A DNA stretch of 64,000 nucleotides from contig NZ_LT907982.1 of NCBI RefSeq assembly GCF_900230215.1, forward strand, positions 496,001-560,000, given 5' to 3'. Both the position numbers and the translations under genes were made by a program. This stretch comes from Jatrophihabitans sp. GAS493 (GTDB lineage Bacteria > Actinomycetota > Actinomycetes > Mycobacteriales > Jatrophihabitantaceae). Below the pieces are notes generated by a model. It worked only from the letters and a program-made list of their open reading frames with translations, did not search any database and had not been told where the DNA came from. Position 1 is the stretch's first letter, and each line of letters opens with the position of its first letter. Shown here piece by piece: positions 53,700 to 63,020 of the stretch.

Positions 53700-54808
53700 C
53701 CGTCGATGGCCATCGTCAGATCGGCCTCGGCCAGCAGGCTGCGCAGGACGTGCTCGACCCCGCGCGCTCCGGCTAGGGATAGCCCGTAAACATAAGGGCG
53801 TCCGACCCCGACGGCGGTGGCGCCGAGGGCCAGGGCCTTCACGATGTCCGGGCCGCCGCGCACACCGGAGTCGAAGAGCACCGGCATCCCGTCGGCCGCG
53901 GCGACCACCCCGGCCAGGCAGTTCAGCGCCGGCAGTCCGCCGTTGGCCTGACGCCCGCCGTGGTTGGAGCAGACGATGCCGTCGACGCCGCCGTCCTTGG
54001 CCCGGGTGACATCCAGCGGTGAGCAGATTCCCTTGAGAAGTAAAGGGAGATTGGTGAGCGAGCGAAACCACGGGAGATCGTCCCAGCTCAGCGTCGGTTT
54101 CCCGAAGATGGAGGCCCAGGCGAGTTCTTCCCGGTGCGGCTGGCTCTCGGGGATCTGCCCGACAATCTGCGCGAAGCGTGGGTCACTGCGGTAGTTGGCC
54201 AGGCAGTGCCCGCGCAGCATCGGCAGGTAGGCGTTGCCCAGATCCCGCGGGCGCCACCCGTTGACCCAGGTGTCCACCGTGATGACGATGCCGGCATACC
54301 CTGCAACCTCGGCCCGATGCACCAGATTCTCGGTCAATTCACGGTCATTCGGCGGGTAGAGCTGGAAGAAGGCGGGAGTCGCTCCGGTCGCCTTGGCGAC
54401 CTCCTCCAGCGGGCTGGCCGAGAGGGTGGAGGCGAGCATGGGCACCCCGGTGGCGGCGCTGGCCCGGGCGGTCTCCAGGTCACCCTCGGGATGACAGACG
54501 CCGAGGACGCCGACCGGGCAGAGATAGAGCGGACTGGGCAACTGCAGGTCGAAGAGCTCGACCGAGAGATCCCGCTCAGCCGCACCCACCATCATTCGGG
54601 GCATCAGCCCCCAACGCTGGAACGCCTCGACATTGCGGCGCTGGGTGTTCTCATCCCCGGCCCCACCGGCCACATAGCCGAGAACCGCCGCCGGGAGAGC
54701 GGCGTGAGCTCGCCGCTCCAGTTCGGCGTAGCTGACCGGAAGGTCAGGCTGCACGCCCTGCACGCCGTTGTAGTAGATCCCCAGCTGGTAGTCGCTCCAG
54801 TTCGCCAT
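53651..54808 (-). CDS. FMN-dependent alpha-hydroxy-acid oxidase (lactate 2-monooxygenase-like)
   Basis: 385 residues, TIM barrel of the glycolate oxidase/lactate dehydrogenase family. GYVAGGAGDENTQRRNVEAF, RMMVGAAERDLSVELF, LPSPLYLCPVGVLGV, ITVDTWVNGWRPRDL and the active-site IVCSNHGGRQANGGLPAL. The inserted NAYLPMLRGHCLANYRSDP segment is like lactate 2-monooxygenase, which turns lactate and O2 into acetate and CO2. Lies 9 nt after the metallopeptidase gene on the same strand. Confidence 0.88.
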   Translation of the reverse strand: MANWSDYQLGIYYNGVQGVQPDLPVSYAELERRAHAALPAAVLGYVAGGAGDENTQRRNVEAFQRWGLMPRMMVGAAERDLSVELFDLQLPSPLYLCPVGVLGVCHPEGDLETARASAATGVPMLASTLSASPLEEVAKATGATPAFFQLYPPNDRELTENLVHRAEVAGYAGIVITVDTWVNGWRPRDLGNAYLPMLRGHCLANYRSDPRFAQIVGQIPESQPHREELAWASIFGKPTLSWDDLPWFRSLTNLPLLLKGICSPLDVTRAKDGGVDGIVCSNHGGRQANGGLPALNCLAGVVAAADGMPVLFDSGVRGGPDIVKALALGATAVGVGRPYVYGLSLAGARGVEHVLRSLLAEADLTMAIDGYRSIADLTPEALVPC

Positions 54809-54817
54809 GGTTACGCA

Positions 54818-55816
54818 TTATGCGCTGATGAGCTCGTGAATGAGGCGCATCTTCTCCAGCACGGCGGGGGGCAGGACGAACGGGTACAGGTCCTGATGAC
54901 CCATGGATCGATTGATCATGTTGAGCGCCCAGGACAGCGGGAGCCAGAGCTCGATGATCCGGTCGAAACCGCTGCTGCCGGCTAGCGGCTTGTCCACGGT
55001 CGCGCCGGCCGGGGCGAAGCCGAAGGCGGCCGCGGTGTCGATGGTGTCGCGGATGTGCAGGTAGTGGGCGAACGTCTCGGCCCAGTCCTCGGCCGGGTGC
55101 ATGGTGGCGTAGGAGGAGATGTAGTTCTCCGTCCAGCCCTCGGGTGCGCCCTCGGAGTAGTGCCGATCCAACGCGGCCTGGTAGTCGAGGTCGTAGTCAC
55201 CGAAGAGCGCCTCGTACTGCTTGCGCGGCTCACCCTCCAGAGCCAGGACGTCGTTGTAGTAGTGGCCGATCTCGTGGCGGAAGTGCCCGAGCAGCGTCCG
55301 GTACGGCTCATCCATCGAGATGCGCAGCTGCTCGCGGTGGACGTCGTCACTCTCGGCCAGATCGAGGGTGATGACGCCGTTGTCGTGCCCGGTGATCACC
55401 TGCTCGTGAACGCTGGAGAGGAGGTCGAAGCAGAGACCGTGTTCCGGGTCGGTGTCACGGTCGACGATCGGCAGCCCGAGTTCGGTGAGCTCGAGTACCA
55501 GTCGGCGCTTCGCCGCCTCGGCCTCGGCGAACTCGGGCAGGCCGGTGAGGTCGCTGTCCGACGGTCGGGTCCGGGTCAGCGAGCAGGAGCGGCAGAGACC
55601 GGTCGGCGAGTCGGCGGCGACGAGCCAGTTGCAGACGGCGAGATTGAGGTTGGAGCAGATCCGCCGGGGCGGCTCGACGGTGGTGAGCCCGTCGGCACCG
55701 ACGATCGCGAAATCACGGGTGTCGAGGTCGAACCCGACGTTGTTGCCGCAGCTGAGGCAGACGGAGTTCTCGAAGGCGAGGCGATTGCCGCAGTTCGGGC
55801 AGAGGAAGTCACGCAT
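54818..55816 (-). CDS. Putative zinc-binding metallopeptidase with N-terminal zinc ribbon
   Basis: ATG 55816 gives 332 residues beginning MRDFLCPNCGNRLAFENSVC with the second pair CLSCGNN: a four-cysteine zinc ribbon. A third Cys pair (ICSNLNLAVCNW, LCRSC) follows. The catalytic HEIGHYY (HExxH) sits in LLGHFRHEIGHYYNDVL with a nearby EDWAETFAHYLHIRDT that supplies further ligands. This is the family named putative zinc-binding metallopeptidase (Peptidase_Mx), of unknown substrate. The frame is open upstream to 56050 but the extension has no recognisable homology and begins before the zinc ribbon. Confidence 0.85.
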   Translation of the reverse strand: MRDFLCPNCGNRLAFENSVCLSCGNNVGFDLDTRDFAIVGADGLTTVEPPRRICSNLNLAVCNWLVAADSPTGLCRSCSLTRTRPSDSDLTGLPEFAEAEAAKRRLVLELTELGLPIVDRDTDPEHGLCFDLLSSVHEQVITGHDNGVITLDLAESDDVHREQLRISMDEPYRTLLGHFRHEIGHYYNDVLALEGEPRKQYEALFGDYDLDYQAALDRHYSEGAPEGWTENYISSYATMHPAEDWAETFAHYLHIRDTIDTAAAFGFAPAGATVDKPLAGSSGFDRIIELWLPLSWALNMINRSMGHQDLYPFVLPPAVLEKMRLIHELISA

Positions 55817-55944
55817 GATGATCCAGTTCAGGAAGCTTGCGCCGGAGGAGTCCGGCTTGGTAGTCAGGGGCCACCGCCTGACTACCCAACCACGGACCGT
55901 CCCTAACGCCGGCCTCCCAACGTCGGCTTCCCAAATGCGTGCGG

Positions 55945-56922
55945 CTAGCCGACCGTTCCGAAGATGTCGACGACCACATCGGTGGCGGTCGAGGCCAGGA
56001 TGGCGATCTGGCGACTCGGCGGAACGTTCATCATCACCGTATTGCCACACTGCTGACCGGCCTGGTAGTTCAGCACCGTCATCTGCGGAAGCGACCCGCC
56101 GGCCGGATAGGCCTTGAGGTTTCCGCTGATGGTCGAGTTGGCCGAGGTGAACTTCAGCTGCACCGATGTCGTGCCCACCGGCACGGCCGAGGCCGGCAGC
56201 GTGATCGCGCGCAGCTCGCCGCCGGCGAACCGCCCCCCGCTGCTGCGGGTGTCGTAGGCACGCACCGGCACCGGGAGCACTCCGACGGCCCCCGCGCCCT
56301 CACTGAAGCCGACCCGCACCCCGTTGACCTGCTGCTTACCCGTGGTGTCGTTGTTGTAGAACACGAGGGCTAGTTTCGTCCCCGGCGGGAAGGGGCCGTA
56401 GTTCGCCGAGGTGACGACACCCCGGGTGGCGACGACGGCGGAGCTGACCGGGATGGTCACGTCGACCACTGGTGTGTAGAAACCACCGGTACCCGCTTCC
56501 CAGATCCGGCCGAGACCGCTCGTGGGGCTGGAGGCGCTGTTGTAGGTGTACCACTCGATGTCGCGAATCTTTGCCCCAGCCGGAATCTCCATGCTCGCCC
56601 AGAGGGCACTGGTCGTGCCGGTGGTGTAGACCCCGGATCCGCCCCAAGCGCGGAGCGCACTCGGCGACTCGGGCGTGAAGTCGAACATCTCGGCGTGGCG
56701 ATAGGTGTAGCCGGCCAGCGGGGCCGAGGCGATCGTGGTGCCGGCGGTCGTAGCGTTCGGATGAGCACCGGACCCGCCGGCGGCGCCCCCGCCGGGGAGG
56801 ACGGCCACGGCTTCGGCGGGCGCGGCGGCCGTGACACCCACGGCGGTAGCGCCGAGAGCGGCGGCGCCGGCCCCGGCGAAGAATCGGCGGCGTGGGATGT
56901 AGCGATCCATGTATTGGGCCAT
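55945..56922 (-). CDS. Tat-exported protein with actinobacterial DTR-type module
   Basis: ATG 56922 (AGAGG seven bases upstream) gives 325 residues. IPRRRFFAGAGAAALGATAV is a twin-arginine signal peptide with cleavage near APAEAVA. The middle (MFDFTPESPSALRAWGGSG, IPAGAKIRDIEWYTYN) has no clear family. The end matches a widespread actinobacterial surface module: VRAYDTRSSGGRFAGGE, LKAYPAGGSLPQMTVLNY, DVVVDIFGTVG. Export folded is implied; role unknown. Confidence 0.8.
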   Translation of the reverse strand: MAQYMDRYIPRRRFFAGAGAAALGATAVGVTAAAPAEAVAVLPGGGAAGGSGAHPNATTAGTTIASAPLAGYTYRHAEMFDFTPESPSALRAWGGSGVYTTGTTSALWASMEIPAGAKIRDIEWYTYNSASSPTSGLGRIWEAGTGGFYTPVVDVTIPVSSAVVATRGVVTSANYGPFPPGTKLALVFYNNDTTGKQQVNGVRVGFSEGAGAVGVLPVPVRAYDTRSSGGRFAGGELRAITLPASAVPVGTTSVQLKFTSANSTISGNLKAYPAGGSLPQMTVLNYQAGQQCGNTVMMNVPPSRQIAILASTATDVVVDIFGTVG

Positions 56923-57168
56923 GACATGCCTCTCGATTGGGCGACGACTCGCGACCGGCGGCGTCGCAGCGAAGGAGCGTCCGTCAGCACTGTCGGACAG
57001 GAGCAATCACGCAGCCGTCATTGGCCGCTACCTCATCGAGAGGCTGCACCCGATCCGGTGATACGTCGCAAGCGTCCTGCGTTCTGGGTGCTATCACGCC
57101 ACATGTGCAGGACCTTCGGCCAGATGTGCAGGCACGTGCGCACGCGCGCCGGCGAATGCCGACGAGAA

Positions 57169-59709
57169 CTACCAGCGATCTACGGCCGTTACGTGCAGCA
57201 CGGCTTCGCCGGCCTCATCGCTGGCGGCCAGATCCACCACCGCACTGATGCCCCAGTCGTGGTCCTCCTCCGGGTCGTCGAACACCTGGCGCACCACCCA
57301 CTGGGTCGGCTCGACGGTCACCTGGAACAGGGCCGGCCCGCGGGCCACCGAACCCCAGCCCATCGAGGGATACTCCTCGAAATACTGGTCAAGCGCCTCC
57401 TGCCAGGCCTCGAAGTCCCACCCGTCGGCTCCGTCCAGCAGGCCGAGTTCGTAGTAATTGCGCCGGGCCGCGAGCGCCACCCGGCGGAAGAGCGCGTTGC
57501 GGACGAGCACGGTGAAGGCGCGCACATTCGAGGTGAGGCTGCGGGTCGGTGGGGCCACATCGCGCACTGACGGGTCGAGGTCGCCGCTGGTCATGTGCTC
57601 CCACTCGTCCAGCAGGCTGGAGTCGACCTGATGCACCAGCTCGCCCAGCCACTCGGTGAGCTCCTCCACACCCTCCGTCCGGGCCACCGCCGAGACACCG
57701 GCCCGAAGCGCCCGATAGGCGTCGGAGAGGTAGCGCAGCACCAGCCCTTCGGAGCGGGTAAGGCCGTAAAAGGAAACGTATTCACCGAAAGTCATCGCCC
57801 GTTCCCACATGTCCCGCACGACCGACTTCGGCGATAGTTCCAGCTCGCGCAGCCACGGGTGCCCCTGGGCGTAGATCTCGAAGGCGGCGTTCAGCAGCTC
57901 GGCCAACGGCTGTGGATAGGTGACCTCCTCCAGCAGCTCCATCCGCTCGTCGTATTCGATCCCCTCCGACTTCATCCGCCCGATCGCCTCACCCCGGGCC
58001 TTGTGTTCCTGGGCCGAGAGGATCTGACGTGGGTTCTCCAGCGTGGACTCGATCACCGAGAGCACGTCGAGGGCGAAGGTCTCCGATTCGAGGTCGAGAA
58101 TCTCCACAGCGGCCAGGGCGAAAGTCGACAGCGGTTGGTTCAGCGCGAAGTTCATCGGCAGGTCCACCGTCGGCCGGACGGTCCGGCCGACGGCGTCCGG
58201 AACCTCCAACCGCTCGATGACCCCAGCCGTCAGCAGTGAGCGATAGGCCTGGATCGCCGTCCGCACATGGCGGCGCTGGGCAGCGGCCGGCTCATGGTTG
58301 TCGGTCAGCAGCTTGCGCATCGCGACAAAGGCATCACCGGGACGGGCGATCACGTTCAGCAGCATCGAGTGGGAGACCTGGAAATGTGACTTCAGCGGCT
58401 CCGGCTCGGCCGCGATCAGACGATCATGCGTCCCCTTCGACCACGAGACGAACCCCTCCGGCGCCTTCTTGCGCTGCACCCGCTTCAGCTTCTTCGGGTC
58501 GTCTCCGGCCTTGGCGACGAGCCGGATGTTCTCCACCTCGTGCTCGGGGGCCTGCACGACCACGGTGCCCGCGGTGTCGAAGCCGGCCCGGCCGGCCCGC
58601 CCGGCGATCTGGTGGAACTCCCGCGCCTGCAGGTGACGGGTGCGCTGACCGTCGTACTTCGACAGCGAGGTGAGCACCACCGTCCGGATCGGGACGTTGA
58701 TGCCGACCCCGAGTGTGTCGGTGCCACAGATGATCTTGAGCAGGCCGGTCTGGGCCAGCTGCTCGACCAGCCGCCGGTACTTCGGCAGCATCCCGGCGTG
58801 GTGCACCCCGATCCCATGGCGAACCAGCCGGGAGAGCACCTTCCCGAAGCCGGAGCTGAAGCGGAAGTCGCCGATGGCCAGCGCGATCCGATCCTTCTCC
58901 TCCCGGGTGCAGACGTTCACGCTCATCAGGGCCTGCGCCTGCTCCAGCGCCGACGCCTGCGTGAAGTGAACGATGTAGATCGGCGCCTGATGCGTCTGCA
59001 GCAGGTCGGTGATCGTCTCGTGCAGCGGCGTGGTGGCGTAGTAATGGTGCAGCGGGACTGGGCGATTCACCGACGTGACCACGGCGGTGTTCCGCCCGTT
59101 GCGCCGGGTGAGGTCATCGGCGAAGAACTTCACGTCACCGAGGGTGGCCGACATGAGCAGGAACTGGGCCCGGGGGAGTTCCAGCAGCGGAACCTGCCAG
59201 GCCCAGCCCCGATCGCCGTCGCCGTAGTAGTGGAACTCGTCCATGATCACCAGGTGGATATCGGCCGCCGCCCCCTGCCGAAGCGCCAGGTTGGCCAGCA
59301 CCTCGGCCGTGCAGCAGATGATCGGCGCGTCGGCGTTGACGCTCGCGTCGCCGGTCATCATGCCGACCCGCGACGGCCCGAAGATCGCGCAGAGGTCGAA
59401 GAACTTCTCACTCACCAACGCCTTGATCGGCGCGGTGTAGAAGCTGCGCTTCCCCTCGACCAGAGCGGCGAAGTGCGCCCCGGTGGCGACCAGAGACTTT
59501 CCCGAGCCGGTCGGGGTCGAGAGGATGACGTTGGAACCGGTGACGATCTCGATGAGGGCTTCGGACTGTGCGGGGTACAGCTCGATCCCCCGTGACTCGA
59601 CCCAGCTGGAGAACGCGTCGAAGACCGCATCCGGGTCGGCCGCCCCAGTCTCGGCCTGGCTCACGGCAGCGTCCAGAATTGCGGCGAGCGCGCTCGGCTG
59701 GCTGGTCAT
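57169..59709 (-). CDS. DEAD/DEAH-box helicase with DUF3516 domain
   Basis: 846 residues. ELYPAQSEALIEIVTGSNVI, Walker A STPTGSGKSLVATGA, FYTAPIKALVSEKFFD, DEFHYYGDGDRGWAW (Walker B), LLMSATLGDVKFF, then the second RecA domain with GIGVHHAGMLPKYRRLVE, CGTDTLGVGINVPI and QIAGRAGRAGFD. A DUF3516 C-terminal half follows. It resembles Ski2-like/HelY-type helicases of actinobacteria, probably acting on RNA or structured nucleic acid. A GTG at 59712 directly before the ATG is an alternative start. Confidence 0.92.
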   Translation of the reverse strand: MTSQPSALAAILDAAVSQAETGAADPDAVFDAFSSWVESRGIELYPAQSEALIEIVTGSNVILSTPTGSGKSLVATGAHFAALVEGKRSFYTAPIKALVSEKFFDLCAIFGPSRVGMMTGDASVNADAPIICCTAEVLANLALRQGAAADIHLVIMDEFHYYGDGDRGWAWQVPLLELPRAQFLLMSATLGDVKFFADDLTRRNGRNTAVVTSVNRPVPLHHYYATTPLHETITDLLQTHQAPIYIVHFTQASALEQAQALMSVNVCTREEKDRIALAIGDFRFSSGFGKVLSRLVRHGIGVHHAGMLPKYRRLVEQLAQTGLLKIICGTDTLGVGINVPIRTVVLTSLSKYDGQRTRHLQAREFHQIAGRAGRAGFDTAGTVVVQAPEHEVENIRLVAKAGDDPKKLKRVQRKKAPEGFVSWSKGTHDRLIAAEPEPLKSHFQVSHSMLLNVIARPGDAFVAMRKLLTDNHEPAAAQRRHVRTAIQAYRSLLTAGVIERLEVPDAVGRTVRPTVDLPMNFALNQPLSTFALAAVEILDLESETFALDVLSVIESTLENPRQILSAQEHKARGEAIGRMKSEGIEYDERMELLEEVTYPQPLAELLNAAFEIYAQGHPWLRELELSPKSVVRDMWERAMTFGEYVSFYGLTRSEGLVLRYLSDAYRALRAGVSAVARTEGVEELTEWLGELVHQVDSSLLDEWEHMTSGDLDPSVRDVAPPTRSLTSNVRAFTVLVRNALFRRVALAARRNYYELGLLDGADGWDFEAWQEALDQYFEEYPSMGWGSVARGPALFQVTVEPTQWVVRQVFDDPEEDHDWGISAVVDLAASDEAGEAVLHVTAVDRW

Positions 59710-59750
59710 CACCGCCTAGCCTGCCTGATGGGTTCGGCGAGGCTTCGGGC

Positions 59751-59790
59751 AGGACCGGGCGGGACCGGACAGGGCCGGGCAGGACTGGGC
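59751..59790. repeat. Four 10-bp tandem repeats
   Basis: AGGACCGGGC, GGGACCGGAC, AGGGCCGGGC, AGGACTGGGC in exact 10-bp register, between the helicase start and the TetR stop. No folding potential of note. Confidence 0.75.
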
Positions 59791-59801
59791 GCGGCGCCGG
59801 C

Positions 59802-60398
59802 CTAGGTCTGCCGCGGGGTGAGTGCGCCGGCCAGCAGGCTGCGCACGACCTCGATACCCACCTCTATATCCGGGTCGCGCACCGCGAGCACGTCGGAGTA
59901 CATGAAGCTCTCGATGAGACGGACGATCGCATAGGCCAGGGTGGCCGGCGGGATGCTGAAGTGCAGGTCGTCCTTCTCGATCTCCAACTCGAGGAGGTTG
60001 CGAGTCACCGTGATGAAGCCGCGCTGGATCTGACCGGTCGGGCCGGTGAGGATGCGCATCGCCGCCTGCGGCTCCTCGTCGATGAAGCGCCGGATCTGCG
60101 GGGTGCCCTGGTAGCGGCGCACAACAGTGCCGATGGCGGCGTTGAGGCGCTCCAGGCCGGTCAGCTCGGCGGTCTCCTCCAGCACCAGCGCGTAGCTCAT
60201 CCGGGAGCGCCACCAGATCGCCTGGCCGAGGAGATTGTCCCGGTCGCCGGCCTGGCGGTAGAGCGTAGAGCGTGAGACACCGAGGGTCTGGGCCAGCGAA
60301 CCCATGTCGAGGCGGCGCAGTTCGTCGAAGTCTCGAAGCGCGGCCGAGAGGGCGGCCTCGCGGATGTTGGACGGCGCAGAGACCCCGCCGGGGAGCAC
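59802..60398 (-). CDS. TetR-family regulator (QsdR-like)
   Basis: GTG 60398 gives 198 residues, normal for TetR; the frame is open to 60641 but the extra N-terminus is unlike the family and the start is uncertain. Helix-turn-helix MGSLAQTLGVSRSTLYRQAGDRDNLLGQAIWW is spread over residues 30-62 (quoted here in short form: LAQTLGVSRSTLYRQ). The ligand domain with FIDEEPQAAMRIL and QRGFITVTRNLL resembles QsdR, a repressor near quorum-quenching genes in Rhodococcus. Divergent from the repeat-bearing MFS at 60688, which it may control. Confidence 0.75.
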   Translation of the reverse strand: MLPGGVSAPSNIREAALSAALRDFDELRRLDMGSLAQTLGVSRSTLYRQAGDRDNLLGQAIWWRSRMSYALVLEETAELTGLERLNAAIGTVVRRYQGTPQIRRFIDEEPQAAMRILTGPTGQIQRGFITVTRNLLELEIEKDDLHFSIPPATLAYAIVRLIESFMYSDVLAVRDPDIEVGIEVVRSLLAGALTPRQT

Positions 60399-60687
60399 AC
60401 GGGCGACATCTGGGCAGCGTTCAGCGGCTCGAACCGAATCGGCCTGCAACTTCGCGGCCCATCTCGTCGAATGACCGAATGTGGGTGTTGCGCTTGCCAA
60501 GCCAGAGGGATGGGCAGATATTGAAGCGGACGAGGTCGCGCCTGCCCGGTCTTTCGGGTCCGGCGGACCTATCGGAGCCTCGGCCGACACCCCCACTGGC
60601 GAAATCCTTTCCTTCGTGCAACATTTCCCATATCGTCTCATTTCTGAGACCTAGAGCACAACATGCCCCCAAGCTGGAGGAATACGA

Positions 60688-62925
60688 ATGACCGCGCTCG
60701 CGCATTCATCAGATGAGGCGCCGGAAACGGCCGTCACCGAATCCCTATGGAACCGACAACTCGGTCGTTACCCGACTAACACCCGTCGCTATACATACCT
60801 CGCAATCACCGTCCTCGCCACCGTAGTGCTCTATTACGAGCTATACATCCAAGGCGCGGTCGCCACGCAGATCATCACGTACTTCCACATGACCTTCGGG
60901 TTCTACGTGGCGGTCTCGATCGTCGGCAACGCGGTGGGGGCACTCGGCTCACTGGCCGCCGGTCTGGCCGATCGCTGGGGACGGGCCAACATGGTCGTGT
61001 ACGGCCTGGCCATCACCGGCCTGATCATTCTCTTCGGGCTGCCGCACGCCGGCAGCAAGGGCGTCTACATGTTCCTCTTCGCGATCCTGAGCGTGGTCGA
61101 GGGCATCGTGCTGGTGGCCACTCCGGCGCTGGTGCGCGACTTCAGCCCGCAGATCGGACGGGCGAGCGCGATGGGTTTCTGGACCCTCGGCCCGGTCCTC
61201 GGTAGCCTCGCGGTCACCGCGGTCAGCAGCAACACCCTCGACTCGCACCCCGATTGGCAGTTCCAGTTCTACGTCTGCGGCACCGTCGGCCTGATCGTCT
61301 TCGTGCTTGCCTTCATCCTGCTGCGCGAGCTGAGCCCGAAGCTGCGCGACCAGCTGATGGTCACCCACCGCGAGCGGGTGCTCGTCGAGGCCCGCGCCGC
61401 CGGACTCGACCCGGAGACCGCCCTGCACGGCCACTGGAAGCAGATGATGAAGGCCGACATCATCGGCCCGGCCTTCGCCATCAGCATCTTCCTGATCTTC
61501 TACTACGTCGCCGTCGGCTTCTTCGTCGTCTACTTGGCCACCGTCTTCGGGTACTCGGAGTCGCAGGCCAACGCGCTCGGCAACTGGTACTGGGTCACCA
61601 ACGCGATCGCCCTGGTGGTCGCCGGTGTGCTCTCCGACCGCTTCCGGGTCCGCAAGCCGTTCATGATCATCGGCGCCCTGGTCAGCGCCGCCGGAGTAGC
61701 CGTCTGGGCCACCAAGGCGACGACCGGCGTGCACGGCACCAACCCGCCGACCACCAGCTACTACGAGCTGGCGGCGATCATCGTCGTCATCGCCGCCGGT
61801 GGCGGCGTCGCGTACACCGCCTGGATGGCCGCCTTCACCGAGACGGTCGAGAAGCACAACCCGGCGGCCACGGCCACCGGTCTCGCCGTCTGGGGTGCGC
61901 TGCTGCGCACCGTGGTCACCGTCGTCCTCATCGCCCTCACCTTCGTCGTCAGCGGCACGAACGCCCTGGTCGACAAGGGTCCGAAGGTGCAGGAGTTGGC
62001 GGCCAAGTACCACGCCGAGCTGGCTACCGCCGCCCTCATCACACCGGCTCATCTAGCGGCGCTCACCGCCAACCCAACGAGCCCGCTGGCCCAGGTTGCC
62101 GCACTCGCCGACATCACCGCCAGTAAGGGCGTCACCGCCACCCAGATCGTCCAGGTGAAGACGGATTCGGCGAAATACAAGGACGAGCTGGCCACTGCGG
62201 CGGCGATTCAGCCGGCCAACCTGGCTGCACTGACGGTCGCTCCGACCGACCCGGCGGCCCAGGTGGCGGCCCTGGCCGACCTGACCGGCCCCAAGGGGGT
62301 CAATGCGGCGCAGATCGTGCAGCTGAAGACCGACTCGGTGAAGTACGCCCAGGAGATCGAGACGCTCAGCGCGATCAGTCCGGCCACCCTGGCCGCGTTG
62401 CAGGCCAACCCGACCGGCCCGGCGGCCGTCGCCGCGGTCGGTCAGATCGCGGTCAGACTGCGCGTCCCCGCAGCGACGGCGGCGGCCCGGTTGGCGGCGG
62501 CCAGTGCCGTACCGAAGGCCGACCTGGCCCTGCTCACCACGGCCGGTCCGGTGGTGAAGGATGCCTCGGCGCAGTTGGCCGCACTCGGTGCCGTGCCGGT
62601 CTCCTCGCTGGCCCTGCTCAAGACGGCGGGACCGGTCGTGCAGGATGCCGCCGCCCAGCTGACCGCGCTCGGCAAGGTACCGCCGGCGGACTTGGCCTAC
62701 CTCAAGGCCAATGCGGCCGACGTGGTCAAGGCCCAGAACGACATCGGCAAGCAGTGGCGCACCTGGTGGTGGATCTGCTTCGCGGCCCAGATTCTCTTCA
62801 TCCCGTTTGTTTTCCTGATGATCGGACGCTGGAGCCCGAAGGCCGCCAAGCAGGATGCGGCTGAGTACGACGCCAAGATCGAGGTGGAGCTGCAGGCGCT
62901 TCAGGCGGCGGAGGCGTCCAGTTAG
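60688..62925 (+). CDS. MFS transporter with a large repeat domain before the last helix
   Basis: 745 residues; ATG preceded by GGAGG. Residues 1-430 are a sugar/metabolite-type MFS: YELYIQGAVATQIITYFHMTF, GSLAAGLADRWGRANMVVYG, VVAGVLSDRFRVRKPFMIIG. After the helix TVVLIALTFVVSG comes a 258-residue soluble segment (431-688), then a last helix WWWICFAAQILFIPFVFLMIG. The segment contains three repeats of exactly 56 residues (anchors at 62005, 62173, 62341: AKY, AKY, VKY) followed by three 28-residue half-units beginning AVPKADLALL, AVPVSSLALL, KVPPADLAYL. Substrate unknown; probably an outside-facing helical domain. Confidence 0.85.
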   Translation: MTALAHSSDEAPETAVTESLWNRQLGRYPTNTRRYTYLAITVLATVVLYYELYIQGAVATQIITYFHMTFGFYVAVSIVGNAVGALGSLAAGLADRWGRANMVVYGLAITGLIILFGLPHAGSKGVYMFLFAILSVVEGIVLVATPALVRDFSPQIGRASAMGFWTLGPVLGSLAVTAVSSNTLDSHPDWQFQFYVCGTVGLIVFVLAFILLRELSPKLRDQLMVTHRERVLVEARAAGLDPETALHGHWKQMMKADIIGPAFAISIFLIFYYVAVGFFVVYLATVFGYSESQANALGNWYWVTNAIALVVAGVLSDRFRVRKPFMIIGALVSAAGVAVWATKATTGVHGTNPPTTSYYELAAIIVVIAAGGGVAYTAWMAAFTETVEKHNPAATATGLAVWGALLRTVVTVVLIALTFVVSGTNALVDKGPKVQELAAKYHAELATAALITPAHLAALTANPTSPLAQVAALADITASKGVTATQIVQVKTDSAKYKDELATAAAIQPANLAALTVAPTDPAAQVAALADLTGPKGVNAAQIVQLKTDSVKYAQEIETLSAISPATLAALQANPTGPAAVAAVGQIAVRLRVPAATAAARLAAASAVPKADLALLTTAGPVVKDASAQLAALGAVPVSSLALLKTAGPVVQDAAAQLTALGKVPPADLAYLKANAADVVKAQNDIGKQWRTWWWICFAAQILFIPFVFLMIGRWSPKAAKQDAAEYDAKIEVELQALQAAEASS

Positions 62926-62953
62926 CCAGACGGCGCAGGCGTCCAGCTAGCCA
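62913..62953 (+). repeat. 16-bp direct repeat over the MFS stop codon
   Basis: GGCGTCCAGTTAGCCA (62913-62928, containing the TAG stop) and GGCGTCCAGCTAGCCA (62938-62953), 25 bp apart. A third case of a gene 3' end copied into the following spacer. Confidence 0.85.
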
Positions 62954-62975
62954 CAGCTCAGCTCGCTCGACGAGT

Positions 62976-63020
62976 ACGACAATGGGAGCCCCCGCACGCT
63001 GCAGGGGCTCCCATTGTCGT
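62976..63020. terminator. Strong bidirectional terminator
   Basis: ACGACAATGGGAGCCCC (62976-62992) pairs perfectly over 17 bp with GGGGCTCCCATTGTCGT (63004-63020), 11-nt loop. It separates the convergent MFS and TIGR03086 genes and abuts the stop of the latter. Confidence 0.85.

Noticed and set aside
55817-56050. Extended N-terminus of the zinc metallopeptidase
   Set aside because: No recognisable domain and it crosses the spacer; the zinc ribbon begins right after ATG 55816.
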